From assembly GCA_016699325.1 (NCBI GenBank), contig CP064971.1:806001-870000 (forward strand): a stretch of DNA of 64,000 nt, given 5' to 3'. A program made the translations under genes and the position numbers. Below are positions 52,112 to 61,639 of the stretch, in pieces. Each line of letters starts with the position of its first letter. Position 1 is the first letter of the stretch. The notes beneath the pieces were generated by a model, which was not told the DNA's origin, did not search any database, and saw only the letters and a program-made list of their open reading frames with translations. This stretch comes from Methanolinea sp. GTDB lineage: Archaea > Halobacteriota > Methanomicrobia > Methanomicrobiales > Methanospirillaceae.

Positions 52112-53545
52112 ATGCTTCAGGGATTGACAAGGATCGGGCCGTACGAATGGGAAGTGCCGATCGGGTTTGTTCCAGATATGAGGGTCCCGGGAAGGTTCTT
52201 CCTCTCGGACCTGCTGGCAGAGACTCTTGAGCCCGGGGCCGTCCAGCAACTTGCCAACGTTGCCACGATGCCGGGAATTGTGAAATATTCGCTTGCCATG
52301 CCTGACATTCACTGGGGATACGGTTTCCCAATCGGAGGGGTGGCTGCATTCGGCATGGAGGACGGAGTCATATCGCCCGGAGGAGTCGGATTTGATATCA
52401 ACTGCGGTGTGCGGGTCCTCACCACGCCTCTCGCGGCACCCGATCTCGTCCGGAAACGGGAACTCATCGAAGCTTTGTTCGCCGCGGTCCCGACCGGTGT
52501 CGGTGCGAAGAGCACGCTCCGGCTCGACCACAAGGAGCTTTCCGGGATGCTCATAAAGGGATCAAAATGGGCGGTGGAACATGGTTTCGGCATTGAAGAG
52601 GATTTTTTGCGCTGCGAGGAACAGGGCTCCATGGAAGGGGCAGATCCTGGTGCGGTATCGCAAAAGGCCCTCCAGCGGGGGATGCCACAGAGCGGGACGC
52701 TCGGTGCAGGAAACCACTTCCTCGAAGTCCAGCGGGTCGAGGAGGTGTACGATCCCCGGGCGGCGGAAGTGTATGGCCTTTCTGAAGGCCAGATTTGCGT
52801 GATGATCCATTGCGGCTCCCGGGGCCTGGGACACCAGGTCTGCACGGATCATCTCAGGGTACTGGAAGCTGCCACCAGGAAGTACGGCATCAGCATCCCC
52901 GACCGGCAGCTGGCCTGTGCCCCGCTCTCCTCACAGGAAGGGCTGGCATATATCGGCGCGATGGCTGCATCGGCCAACTATGCGTGGGCAAACCGGCAGA
53001 TAATCATGCATGCCACTCGTGAAGTGTTTGCCAGGATGTATTCGATATCCTACGAAGACATGCACCTCGTGTATGATGTTGCCCACAATATTGCAAAGTT
53101 CGAGGACCATGTCGTTGACGGCAGGCGAATGCGGGTCTGTGTTCACCGGAAAGGAGCCACGCGGGCTTTCGGGCCGGGATCGCCCGATTTGCCTCCCGAG
53201 TACCGGGAGGTGGGCCAACCGGTGTTCATCCCCGGAAGCATGGGGACGCCATCCTATCTTCTCCATGGCACCCTCGTGGCAATGGAACGGACGTTCGGGA
53301 GCACCTGTCACGGGGCAGGTCGGATCATGAGCCGGACAAAAGCAAAGAAGCAGCTCTCGGGGCGCGAGATCAGAGAAGCCCTCGGGAAGAAAGGGATTCT
53401 TGTCCGGGCCCACCACAACGGCGCTATCGCCGATGAAGCGCCGGAAGTCTATAAACCAAGCGGAGAAGTGGTCAGGGTTGTGCATGAGACCGGCATATCG
53501 CGGCTTGTTGCCCGGTTCACCCCGCTGGGGGTTATCAAAGGATGA
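52112..53545 (+). CDS. rtcB: tRNA-splicing ligase RtcB
   Basis: A 477-residue Mn-dependent 3'-phosphate RNA ligase. GGVGFDINCGVRVL holds the metal-binding Asp and Cys, MIHCGSRGLGHQV and HNIAKFE give further ligands, and CHGAGRIMSR near residue 400 contains the histidine that is guanylylated in the family. No intein. It would join halves of intron-bearing tRNAs such as the tRNA-Met at 61.5 kb. Confidence 0.96.
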   Translation: MLQGLTRIGPYEWEVPIGFVPDMRVPGRFFLSDLLAETLEPGAVQQLANVATMPGIVKYSLAMPDIHWGYGFPIGGVAAFGMEDGVISPGGVGFDINCGVRVLTTPLAAPDLVRKRELIEALFAAVPTGVGAKSTLRLDHKELSGMLIKGSKWAVEHGFGIEEDFLRCEEQGSMEGADPGAVSQKALQRGMPQSGTLGAGNHFLEVQRVEEVYDPRAAEVYGLSEGQICVMIHCGSRGLGHQVCTDHLRVLEAATRKYGISIPDRQLACAPLSSQEGLAYIGAMAASANYAWANRQIIMHATREVFARMYSISYEDMHLVYDVAHNIAKFEDHVVDGRRMRVCVHRKGATRAFGPGSPDLPPEYREVGQPVFIPGSMGTPSYLLHGTLVAMERTFGSTCHGAGRIMSRTKAKKQLSGREIREALGKKGILVRAHHNGAIADEAPEVYKPSGEVVRVVHETGISRLVARFTPLGVIKG

Positions 53546-54117
53546 TCAGGCGCTGTGCCCTCCTCTGGGATGAGAAGCTGGTATTTTCCCGGTATGTCGA
53601 AGAGTGCGGGGTGGCCTGTGAGCACATCACCCCCCATATGGTTGCCACACCGTTTTACCGGGGGCGGTTCAGCACCCTGATCGTTCCTACCGGGTTTGCA
53701 AACCCTGCATACTCAGGTCTTCTGCCTGCCCTGAAGGCGGCAGCTCCCCGGATACGCAGGTTTGTCGGACAGGGAGGCAGACTCCTCGTCTTCGGGGCCG
53801 CAACGGATCGGGGGGATGCTTACGACTGGCTTCCTATCCGCCTCCGCTACCACCACGAGTACGGTACGAATACCCTTACCATTGATGGTGCCAGCCCCTG
53901 GGCCAGCCTTGTTGAGGGATACGACACCAGCTGTATCGAGTGTGACGGCTATTTCACGGAATTCGAGGGATCGGTCATCGCCCGGGCCGGGGGCAACCCG
54001 GTACTGATCGGGACGTCTTTTGGGCAAGGCGAGATCGTGGCGACCACCATCCATGAATACCCATCCCGACCGTTCCTCGCTGCGTTCTGCGAGGCACCGG
54101 AGGAAACATTATTTTGA
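53542..54117 (+). CDS. Hypothetical protein (class I glutamine-amidotransferase-like fold?)
   Basis: A 191-residue soluble protein. STLIVPTGFANPAYSGLLPA, IRRFVGQGGRLLVFGAATDR and GTSFGQGEIVATTIHEYPS resemble the strand pattern of GATase-1/BPL_N-like domains, but no catalytic Cys-His pair is evident. Overlaps rtcB by 4 bp, so it may serve RNA repair or be a passenger. Confidence 0.6.
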   Translation: MIRRCALLWDEKLVFSRYVEECGVACEHITPHMVATPFYRGRFSTLIVPTGFANPAYSGLLPALKAAAPRIRRFVGQGGRLLVFGAATDRGDAYDWLPIRLRYHHEYGTNTLTIDGASPWASLVEGYDTSCIECDGYFTEFEGSVIARAGGNPVLIGTSFGQGEIVATTIHEYPSRPFLAAFCEAPEETLF

Positions 54118-54148
54118 CAGGAAGAGAGGGATGTATGAGGAAGTACCG

Positions 54149-54571
54149 ATGAATCGCTACGTTATCTCGCAGGACTCATCAGCAGGAGATCTTGAGCCGC
54201 TGGGGATGGCCGTCCACGAACTGCTGAACCGCCTTCCCATAACTGCACGTTCACGGGACAATCCCGGCATCAGGATTGAGAGCGGGACGGTGGTGGACCG
54301 GGAGTATAGCGGACCGGTACTGGAAGAGGTTCTGGCAGGAAACCATATCGTCAGGAAAACACCATCATCAGGGGTGTATAAGGGGGTGCCGGTCGTGGTG
54401 AGCCCCATCCGCGACAACCAGGGGAACGCAATCGGTGCGATCGGGGTGGTTGACATCACCGGGATCTTCGATCTTGCAACCCTGATGGAACACCAGTCGG
54501 CCATTCTCAAACAGGTCTGCGGGAAAGATCCCTGCCCGCTCCCGACCGAACGGGTGGATGCGAAAAGGTAG
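54149..54571 (+). CDS. DUF2111 family protein
   Basis: A 140-residue methanogen protein. VHELLNRLPITARSRDNPGI, GVYKGVPVVVSPIRDNQGN and AIGAIGVVDITGIFDLATLM form a PAS/GAF-like sensor fold. GAGG nine bases upstream supports ATG 54149; ATG 54131 adds six residues. Function unknown; sits just before birA. Confidence 0.75.
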   Translation: MNRYVISQDSSAGDLEPLGMAVHELLNRLPITARSRDNPGIRIESGTVVDREYSGPVLEEVLAGNHIVRKTPSSGVYKGVPVVVSPIRDNQGNAIGAIGVVDITGIFDLATLMEHQSAILKQVCGKDPCPLPTERVDAKR

Positions 54572-54576
54572 TCCGG

Positions 54577-55553
54577 ATGTATACAGCAGCGTTCAAAGTA
54601 CTTGAGGTGCTTGAGTCAAAGGACGAACCGGTTTCTGGCGAGCATATCAGCAGCATGCTTGGCATATCCCGTTCGGCGGTGTGGAAACACGTGAAGGGCT
54701 CAAAGGCATGGGCTATGAGATCTCAGCATCCCGCAAGGAGGGTTACCGCCTGACCAAGAAGAGCAACAGGCTCCTTCCCTATGAAGTTCACAAGCACCTC
54801 CGGACCAGTTTCATGGGCAAGAAGATGCGGTACTACGAGAGCACCCCATCCACCACCTGGATCGGAAGACAGCTCGTGAGAGAAGGGAATGCCCAGAAGA
54901 TGCACGGAATGGTGATCATCGCCGAAGAACAGACCGGTGGAATCGGCAGGCTCGGACGCTCGTGGGTTTCACCTGCCGGAGGGGTCTGGATCACCATCAT
55001 ACTCAAACCTACAGTTCCCATCGACCGCGTTTTCATGGTGACGATGGCCGCTTCCGTGGCCGTGGCACGTGCTATCCGCAAGGGTTATGAACTCGGCGCC
55101 CTGATCAAGTGGCCGAATGATATCTTTATTGGTGACAAGAAGGTAGCCGGGCTCCTCCTCGAGCTCTCAGCCGAGGCTGACGTGATCCACTATTGCCTGC
55201 TCGGGATCGGGATCAATGTGAACATTCATCCGGCCAAGCTGGAACAGGTGAAGAGTGCGGTAACCACCATCAGTGCCGAGATGGGCGGCGATGTTGACCG
55301 GGCTTCATTCCTTGCACGGCTGCTGAAGGAGTTTGAGAGGCGCTATCTCCTCATTGAGGCAGGGGAGTATGAGGCGATCGCACGCGAATGGAAGAGCCTC
55401 TCCTGCACCATAGAGCGGCGGGTCAGGATCAATACCATGAAGGCCACGTTTGAAGGGGAGGCTATCGACATCGATGATTACGGAGCGCTGATCATCAGAA
55501 AAGATAACGGGAAGATCGAGCGGGTGATTGCCGGGGACTGCATCCAGCGATAG
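54577..55553 (+). CDS. birA: Biotin-[acetyl-CoA-carboxylase] ligase / biotin repressor BirA, frameshifted between HTH and ligase
   Basis: The ligase part (from about 54690) is complete: GGIGRLGRSWVSPAGGVW, WPNDIFIGDKKVAGLLLE and the C-terminal SH3-like domain. Upstream, in another frame from ATG 54577, lies the class II HTH: FKVLEVLESKDEPVSGEHIS, MLGISRSAVWKHVK. The frames would join as WKHVKGLKGMGYEI if the G run at 54696-54698 had one more G. So this is a regulatory BirA with a -1 indel, real or artefactual. It biotinylates PycB and, with HTH, should repress bioY. Confidence 0.88.
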
Positions 55554-55560
55554 AAATTTA

Positions 55561-55593
55561 TTGTCAACCCAGTCAAGTTTTATAGGTTGACGA
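55561..55593 (+). promoter_or_regulatory. BirA operator over the bioY promoter
   Basis: TTGTCAACC (55561-55569) and GGTTGACGA (55585-55593) are inverted repeats separated by 15 bp. This matches the bacterial BirA-box plan TTGTAAACC-N14-16-GGTTTACAA in spacing and most positions. The spacer contains the TATA-like TTTTATAG, and the right half-site reaches the bioY ATG, ideal for repression by biotinoyl-AMP-bound BirA. Confidence 0.7.
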
Positions 55594-56129
55594 TGTTGAG
55601 AGACCCGGCCAGGCCTGTTCTTATCGCTTTTACCGCTGCATTTACCGGCCTGATTGCCATCGGTTCATGGATATCGATCCCGTTCGTTCCGGTCCCGCTC
55701 ACCCTGCAGACCCTCTTTGTTATCCTCTCCGGTGCCGTTATGGGAAGGTATGCGGCATACCCGACCGGTCTCTATATACTGATGGGGGCGCTGAACATTC
55801 CGGTATTCCATAGCGGGACGGCAGGACTCGCTGTATTGCTCGGCCCTACAGGAGGATACGTCCTCGGGTTTCTTCCCGGGGCACTTGCGACAGGGCTTGC
55901 GTACGAACAGCACCACGCGACGCTCCGGGTGGCGGGCATCTTCTTCGGCCTTGCGATCATTTTCTTCTTCGGGATGACCTGGCTCTCCTTCTCTGCCGGA
56001 ATATCTCTCCCCATGGCATTCCTCATCGGCGTGCTCCCTTTCATCCCCGGTGATGCGGTCAAAGGATACGCGGTCTTCCTTATCGCCGGGAGACTCGAGG
56101 CTTTCACTGGCCGGAGCGGGAACCCATGA
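55593..56129 (+). CDS. bioY: Biotin transporter substrate-binding component BioY
   Basis: A 178-residue S component with six membrane helices. SWISIPFVPVPLTLQTLFVI, GPTGGYVLGFLPGALATG and LPFIPGDAVKGYAVFLIAGR are BioY signatures. It captures biotin and docks on the ECF module encoded next. ATG 55593 is used; TTG 55587 also lies in frame. Confidence 0.95.
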   Translation: MLRDPARPVLIAFTAAFTGLIAIGSWISIPFVPVPLTLQTLFVILSGAVMGRYAAYPTGLYILMGALNIPVFHSGTAGLAVLLGPTGGYVLGFLPGALATGLAYEQHHATLRVAGIFFGLAIIFFFGMTWLSFSAGISLPMAFLIGVLPFIPGDAVKGYAVFLIAGRLEAFTGRSGNP

Positions 56130-56797
56130 TCGAGATCAAGGATCTGAGGTTCCGAGCCCTCACCATCCCAAGCCTCATGATTTTTGACGGCACTACTGCC
56201 GTTATCGGTGAAAACGGGAGCGGGAAGACGACCCTGCTCCGCCTCCTGGCCGGGCTTTTCCGGCCGGAATCAGGCAGCGTCAAGGTCGATGGAGTAAACC
56301 CCGTTCCCGGGACTACCGGATTTGTCGATGAATACCCTGACCGGAATGTGCTTTTTTCCCAGGTTGCTGATGAACTCGCCGCACCGCTACGGTTTCGCCA
56401 TATCCCATGCAGCGAGGTGGATTGCAGGGTGAAGGAGGCCGCGGCTACCATCGGGTTTGGTGACCGGCTCAACCAGACCATGGATACACTCTCCGGTGGA
56501 GAACATGTTCTCATCGCCCTCCTCTCAGCCCTGATAACCTGCCCTGAAACCCTTGTTCTCGATGAATTCGACTCTCACCTCGATTACGATTCTCTCCAAC
56601 TGGCAGACGCCCTCATCGCCGGTTCAGGTGCACGGACCGTAATACGATGTACCCAGAACATGGAGCTTGCCGCACGGTGCGATAAGATCGTGGTTTTGCA
56701 CCACGGGGCTGTTCTCCATGAAGGCCGCCCGGAAGAGGTCTTCTCAGAACTCGAACCGGGCTGCTGCTACCCCCTCTCCTGGAGGGCACGGAGATGA
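56126..56797 (+). CDS. ECF transporter ATPase (BioM/CbiO-like), first
   Basis: A 223-residue ABC ATPase. Walker A GENGSGKTT, signature LSGGE, Walker B LVLDEFDSHLD. The usual D-E-P of Walker B is D-E-F here, and the H-loop His is replaced by Cys/Thr (VIRCTQNMELA), hinting at an asymmetric ATPase pair with the next gene. Overlaps bioY by 4 bp. Confidence 0.88.
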   Translation: MIEIKDLRFRALTIPSLMIFDGTTAVIGENGSGKTTLLRLLAGLFRPESGSVKVDGVNPVPGTTGFVDEYPDRNVLFSQVADELAAPLRFRHIPCSEVDCRVKEAAATIGFGDRLNQTMDTLSGGEHVLIALLSALITCPETLVLDEFDSHLDYDSLQLADALIAGSGARTVIRCTQNMELAARCDKIVVLHHGAVLHEGRPEEVFSELEPGCCYPLSWRARR

Positions 56798-57492
56798 GAC
56801 TATCGCTCTCCGCAGTGGAGTGGCACTCCGGGTCATGGAAATTTGATGCGGATGGGGTCTTTACCCCGGGCATACATCTGATCAGCGGAAGGGTGGGGTC
56901 AGGGAAGACCACTCTTGCCCTCCTTTCTTCGCGGCTGCTCCGGCCTGATGCAGGAAGAGTAGAGTACGACGGGATTGGCTCGCGCACCCTGTCCTTCCAG
57001 CACCCGGAGTACCATGTCACCGGATCCACCCTGGGCGAAGAGGCCGGATCGTACGGTGTGGACCCATCCGCCGCCTGTGTACGGGCCGGTCTGGCCGGGC
57101 GGGAAGGTGAGGATCCGTTCCGGCTCTCCCGGGGAGAACTCAAACGGTTCCAGCTCGCCTGCATCCTGATGCGGACCTGGGACCTGATCATTCTCGATGA
57201 ACCCTTCAGCGCGCTGGACTGCCAGGGTAAGCTGGCCATCTGCCAATCGATCCAAGAGAACCGGAGCAGTATCGTGCTCGTCATTACCCATGAGCAGCAC
57301 ATCCTCCCGAGAACCGATTATCTCTGGGAGATGCGATCAGGAAGGCTGTTTGGGCTCGGCAGCCTGCCCGGTGCACTATCCCTGTGGGAATCTGCACCAG
57401 GGTCGGTGAGGATGCTCCGGGAACAGGGAATCACTCCCGCCAACCTGACAAGGGACGACCTCATGGAGGCGGTATGCATGATGCACGGATAA
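56794..57492 (+). CDS. ECF transporter ATPase (BioM/CbiO-like), second
   Basis: A 232-residue ABC ATPase. Walker A GRVGSGKTT, Q-loop SFQHPEYHVTG, signature LSRGELKRFQ (third position Arg instead of Gly), Walker B LIILDEPFSALD and switch His in VLVITHEQHILP. With the first ATPase it forms the EcfA-EcfA' heterodimer. Overlaps neighbours at both ends. Confidence 0.88.
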   Translation: MRLSLSAVEWHSGSWKFDADGVFTPGIHLISGRVGSGKTTLALLSSRLLRPDAGRVEYDGIGSRTLSFQHPEYHVTGSTLGEEAGSYGVDPSAACVRAGLAGREGEDPFRLSRGELKRFQLACILMRTWDLIILDEPFSALDCQGKLAICQSIQENRSSIVLVITHEQHILPRTDYLWEMRSGRLFGLGSLPGALSLWESAPGSVRMLREQGITPANLTRDDLMEAVCMMHG

Positions 57493-58127
57493 GGCTGGTC
57501 TCCCTTGTCAGCCTCTCGATTGCCACATTCCTCTCCATTGCCGGAGCCACTCTCACCATGGCATGGCTATTCCTCTCTCCCTTGACGCTGAAAGAGACAG
57601 TGAAGTCAGCGGCATTCCTGGGGGTCCTGGTCTTCGTGGGCATCGTTGCGGTGGTCACCCAACTCTCCGGCAACGATGGGGCCTCTTATTTCATCAGGAC
57701 CGGTGTAATCCTCCTGCTCGCTTTCTCGGTATACCGGGAATGGTATCCGGGTGAGTACCTGGACCTTTCCGTCTGGTTGTTTGGAACCAAGGCAGGGTTT
57801 GACATCGGTATTGCGGTTGAGATGAGTATCCAGGGCCTTCACGAAATATCCCGGGAATTTGCAAGGATCCGAAAGGCGATCCTGCTCAAGGGGATGAAAC
57901 TGGAATTCAGGCTGATCCCTGCCCTGGGGTTCCTCCTGATCCATACCCACCTGATGCGGGCCCGTGACCAGGCCGACCTGCTCGCCATCCGGGGTTTCCG
58001 GTCCGGGGGGAGCTGTTGCCCTGTGTTCCGGACTTCGAAACGGGATATAACTATGGGAATCCTGGCGATTCTCATTCTGTCCCTTTCTTTTATACCAGTT
58101 CGCGATATTTTTATACTTCAGATATAA
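57474..58127 (+). CDS. ECF transporter T component (BioN-like)
   Basis: A 217-residue membrane protein with about five helices. The two cytoplasmic coupling motifs are degenerate but visible: MRARDQADLLAIRGFRS corresponds to the A-R-G motif. ATG 57474 follows GGAGG. It links the ATPase pair to BioY; completes the bioY-ecfA-ecfA-ecfT operon. Confidence 0.82.
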   Translation: MHDARIRLVSLVSLSIATFLSIAGATLTMAWLFLSPLTLKETVKSAAFLGVLVFVGIVAVVTQLSGNDGASYFIRTGVILLLAFSVYREWYPGEYLDLSVWLFGTKAGFDIGIAVEMSIQGLHEISREFARIRKAILLKGMKLEFRLIPALGFLLIHTHLMRARDQADLLAIRGFRSGGSCCPVFRTSKRDITMGILAILILSLSFIPVRDIFILQI

Positions 58128-58181
58128 AGGTTTTAGAGGTTTAAACAGAGCCCGTATTTATAACTGCCCAGGAGCAGCCAG

Positions 58182-59912
58182 ATGAGTCATGGACGTCTTC
58201 TGATCACTGATACAACACTTCGGGATGCCCACCAGTCCCTGATAGCGACGCGCCTGAAGACTGAAGACATGCTCCCCCTCGCACAAACCCTTGACAGGGC
58301 AGGCTTTTTCTCGGTTGAGGCCTGGGGCGGAGCGACGTTTGACTCGAGTATCCGTTTCCTTGCCGAGGATCCCTGGGACAGGGTCAGGCTGCTCAAGGAG
58401 GCGCTGACCCATACATCCATCCAGATGCTGCTCCGTGGCCAGAACCTTGTGGGATACCGTCATTATCCCGATGACGTGGTCGACAAATTCGTTGAATGTG
58501 CCTTCAATGTAGGCGTGGACATCTTCCGTGTCTTTGATGCGCTGAACGACATCCGGAACATGAAGGAGTCGATGCGGATGGTCAAGGAAGTCGGGGCACA
58601 TCTCCAGGGCGCCATCTGCTACACCACGAGCCCGGTCAACTCCATCCCCGGTTTCATCGATATGGTGCGGGAACTCTATGCATATGAATGCGACTCCATC
58701 TGCATCAAGGACATGGCCGGGCTGATCATGCCTGACGCAGCGCGGGAACTCATCACCGGGATCAAGGACGAGATGGATGTCCTGGTCGACCTGCACAGCC
58801 ACGCCACGAGCGGGATTGCACCGATGAGCTATCAGGCGGCAGCGGAGGCCGGTGTCGATATCCTCGATACTGCAATGTCGCCGTTTGCCCTCGGCACGTC
58901 CCAGCCCCCCACCGAGTCCGTGGTCGCCGCGTTCAGGGGAACATCCAGGGACACCGGCATCGATCTGCTGGACCTCCGGAAGGCCCGTGATGTCTGCCTC
59001 AAGCTCAGGGATAAGTATGGCGGGATCCTGAACCCCATCTCTGAGCGGGTGGACAGCGATGTACTGGTATACCAGCTTCCGGGGGGCATGATTTCGAACC
59101 TCGTCTCCCAGCTCCAGGAACAGGATGCCCTCGATAAAATGAACGCCGTGTATGACGAGATACCCCGGGTCCGGGCCGACCTCGGGTATCCTCCGCTGGT
59201 GACTCCCACCTCCCAGATCGTGGGGACACAGGCGGTCCTGAACGTTCTTCTCGGTGGTGAGCGGTACCGGAACGTCACCAACGAGGTCAAGGATTATGTC
59301 CGTGGACTCTACGGACGACCCCCGGCCCCCATCAACCCCGAGATCGTCCACCGGATCATCGGAGATGAAGAAGTCATCACCGTCCGCCCTGCAGACCTGC
59401 TCGAACCGATCTATGAGAAGATGAAGGAGCAGGCCATGGCCGAAGGCCTGATCAAGAAGGAAGAGGATGTCATCACCTACATCCTCTACCCGGCTATCGC
59501 TCCCTCCTTCCTCAAAGGGGAGCGCAAACCGGAAGAACTTCCCCAGAGGACGAAGCCTGCCGCAAAGCCGGCCGAGATCCCGCACAGCATGGAGGTCGAG
59601 GTGGACGGGGAGATCTTCAACGTAAGGATCATATCTGTCGGGGGAAGTGCGGTGGCGGCGGCTGCAGCTCCTGTCCAGAAGATCCCCCGCGGCGACATCC
59701 AGGGAGGGGTGAAATCGAACATGCAGGGGATGGTGCTCGAGATCGCGGTCGGCAGGGGTGCCGAGGTCAAGAAGGGCGACCTGCTGGTGGTGCTCGAGGC
59801 GATGAAGATGGAAAACCCCATCCATTCCCCCTTTGATGGGAAGGTCGCTGACATCTTCGTCAATACCGGGGACGTGGTCCAGAGCGGGGACGTGCTCCTG
59901 GTGGTGGAATGA
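58182..59912 (+). CDS. pycB: Pyruvate carboxylase subunit B (carboxyltransferase with biotin carrier)
   Basis: A 576-residue protein. The carboxyltransferase TIM barrel begins ITDTTLRDAHQSLIATRLKT and has metal ligands in DLHSHATSGIA. The C-terminal biotinyl domain has the biotin lysine in LEAMKMENP (about residue 541). It makes oxaloacetate for the incomplete TCA pathway. Directly downstream of the biotin uptake genes whose product it uses. Confidence 0.96.
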   Translation: MSHGRLLITDTTLRDAHQSLIATRLKTEDMLPLAQTLDRAGFFSVEAWGGATFDSSIRFLAEDPWDRVRLLKEALTHTSIQMLLRGQNLVGYRHYPDDVVDKFVECAFNVGVDIFRVFDALNDIRNMKESMRMVKEVGAHLQGAICYTTSPVNSIPGFIDMVRELYAYECDSICIKDMAGLIMPDAARELITGIKDEMDVLVDLHSHATSGIAPMSYQAAAEAGVDILDTAMSPFALGTSQPPTESVVAAFRGTSRDTGIDLLDLRKARDVCLKLRDKYGGILNPISERVDSDVLVYQLPGGMISNLVSQLQEQDALDKMNAVYDEIPRVRADLGYPPLVTPTSQIVGTQAVLNVLLGGERYRNVTNEVKDYVRGLYGRPPAPINPEIVHRIIGDEEVITVRPADLLEPIYEKMKEQAMAEGLIKKEEDVITYILYPAIAPSFLKGERKPEELPQRTKPAAKPAEIPHSMEVEVDGEIFNVRIISVGGSAVAAAAAPVQKIPRGDIQGGVKSNMQGMVLEIAVGRGAEVKKGDLLVVLEAMKMENPIHSPFDGKVADIFVNTGDVVQSGDVLLVVE

Positions 59913-61387
59913 AATACTTCGAGAAGGTGCTCATCGCCAACCGGGGCGAGATCGCTATCCGGGTGATGCGGGCCTGCCGGGAGATGAATATCGAGACCAT
60001 TGCCATCTACTCCACGGTCGATAAGGACGCGCTCCACGTCAAGTACGCTGACGGGGCATTCCTTGTAGGAGAAGCCCCTCCGGCGAAGAGTTACCTGAAC
60101 GTGGACCGGATTATCGATATTGCCCGGTTGTCCGGGAGCGAGGCCATACACCCGGGATACGGGTTTCTTGCCGAGAACTATTCCTTTGCGAAGCGGTGCA
60201 CCGATGAAGGCATCACCTTTATCGGGCCTTCATGGAAGACCATCCAGGCCATGGGGTCAAAGATCGAGAGCAAGCAGACCATGCGGGATGCAGGTGTCCC
60301 GGTCGTTCCCGGGAGCCCCGGCAGTGTGAAGAGCGCTGCGGACGCCCATAAGGTTGCCGCCGAGATCGGGTACCCGGTTATTGTGAAGGCAAGTGCCGGT
60401 GGCGGGGGAATCGGCATGCAAATCGTCGGGAAAGAGGAAGCCCTCGACGAGGCAATCAATGCCGGGATGCGCATGGCCGAATCGGCGTTCGGTGATTCAA
60501 CGGTCTTCATCGAGAAGTACCTGGGCAAGCCCCGCCACATCGAGTTCCAGGTTCTCGCCGATGAACATGGCAACGTGGTCCACCTGTACGACCGCGAATG
60601 CTCCATCCAGCGCCGTCACCAGAAACTGGTCGAGGAGGCACCCTGCCCCATCATGACCCCAGAGCTTCGCGAGCGGATGGCCCAGTCAGCGATTACCGTG
60701 GCCCAGGCATCCGATTACTGGAACGCCGGGACGGTCGAATTCCTGTATGCAGACGGCGACTATTACTTCATGGAGATGAACACGCGGCTGCAGGTCGAGC
60801 ACACGGTGACCGAGCTGATCACCGGAATCGATATCGTCAAGCAGCAGCTGGCTGTCGCTGCAGGTGAGACGCTGCCGTTCGAACAGGACGAGATATCCAT
60901 CCGCGGGCATGCTATCGAATGCCGGATCAATGCCGAGGATCCTTTGAATAACTTTGCCGCCGACCCCGGGAAGATCCTCCGTTACCGGTCACCGGGCGGG
61001 CCGGGAATGAGGGTCGATTCCGGAATCCACATGGGCTACACGATACCGGCGGTCTACGATTCGATGATCGCCAAGCTCTGTTCCTGGGGAATGAACCGGC
61101 AGGAGGCCATCGCCCGGATGCGGCGTGCCATCTACGAGTATGTCATCATCGGGGTGAAGACCACGCTTCCCTTCCACCACGCGGTGATGCACAACAAGCA
61201 CTTCATCAACGGGGACACCCATACCCATTTCCTCCAGGAGGGGCATATCCAGAAGACGCTTGCCCGGTACGTGCGGGAGGAGGAAAAGAGGATGCAGACC
61301 CTTGCTGCATCCCTCCGGCACGGCAAGGAGATCGCCGCCATCACCGGGGCGATCAGCGCCTATATCCAGAGCCAGAAGGAGGAGTGA
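59909..61387 (+). CDS. pycA: Pyruvate carboxylase subunit A (biotin carboxylase)
   Basis: A 492-residue ATP-grasp enzyme. KVLIANRGEIAIRVMRACRE at the N-terminus, ATP loop KASAGGGGIGMQ, YFMEMNTRLQVEHTVTE and RGHAIECRINAEDP are all intact. It carboxylates the biotin on PycB. Overlaps pycB by 4 bp; an eight-T tract at 61399-61406 may end the transcript. Confidence 0.97.
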   Translation: MKYFEKVLIANRGEIAIRVMRACREMNIETIAIYSTVDKDALHVKYADGAFLVGEAPPAKSYLNVDRIIDIARLSGSEAIHPGYGFLAENYSFAKRCTDEGITFIGPSWKTIQAMGSKIESKQTMRDAGVPVVPGSPGSVKSAADAHKVAAEIGYPVIVKASAGGGGIGMQIVGKEEALDEAINAGMRMAESAFGDSTVFIEKYLGKPRHIEFQVLADEHGNVVHLYDRECSIQRRHQKLVEEAPCPIMTPELRERMAQSAITVAQASDYWNAGTVEFLYADGDYYFMEMNTRLQVEHTVTELITGIDIVKQQLAVAAGETLPFEQDEISIRGHAIECRINAEDPLNNFAADPGKILRYRSPGGPGMRVDSGIHMGYTIPAVYDSMIAKLCSWGMNRQEAIARMRRAIYEYVIIGVKTTLPFHHAVMHNKHFINGDTHTHFLQEGHIQKTLARYVREEEKRMQTLAASLRHGKEIAAITGAISAYIQSQKEE

Positions 61388-61490
61388 CGTCCCGGACACT
61401 TTTTTTTCCCGATTTGCCTCTTATAACGGGCAGAATGCACATCAGAACCTTTAATACCGTTTGTGGCGTTTTAATTATGCACTTTTGTGC

Positions 61491-61601
61491 GCTGCGGTGG
61501 CCTAGCTGGTTAGGGCGCCAGACTCATAGGGTTATTGTGCAATTCGAGGCGCCGTCATCTGAGACATCTGGAGGTCGTGGGTTCGGATCCCACCCGCAGC
61601 A
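61491..61601 (+). tRNA. tRNA-Met (anticodon CAU) with a 37-nt intron
   Basis: Acceptor GCTGCGG/CCGCAGC, D-arm GCCTAGCTGGTTAGGGC, anticodon stem CCAGA/TCTGG, T-loop GGTTCGGATCC, discriminator A. The anticodon CAT is at 61525-61527. An intron of 37 nt (61529-61565) follows position 37, the canonical archaeal place, cut by the splicing endonuclease at a bulge-helix-bulge and rejoined by RtcB. Elongator type. Confidence 0.9.
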
Positions 61602-61639
61602 TTCTTAGCAAGAATTTCATTTTTTTAATCGGAAAAGGG

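Noticed and set aside
58158..59825. 555-codon antisense frame over pycB
   Set aside because: GC-rich shadow of a certain gene; composition is His/Asp/Arg-rich with no domain.
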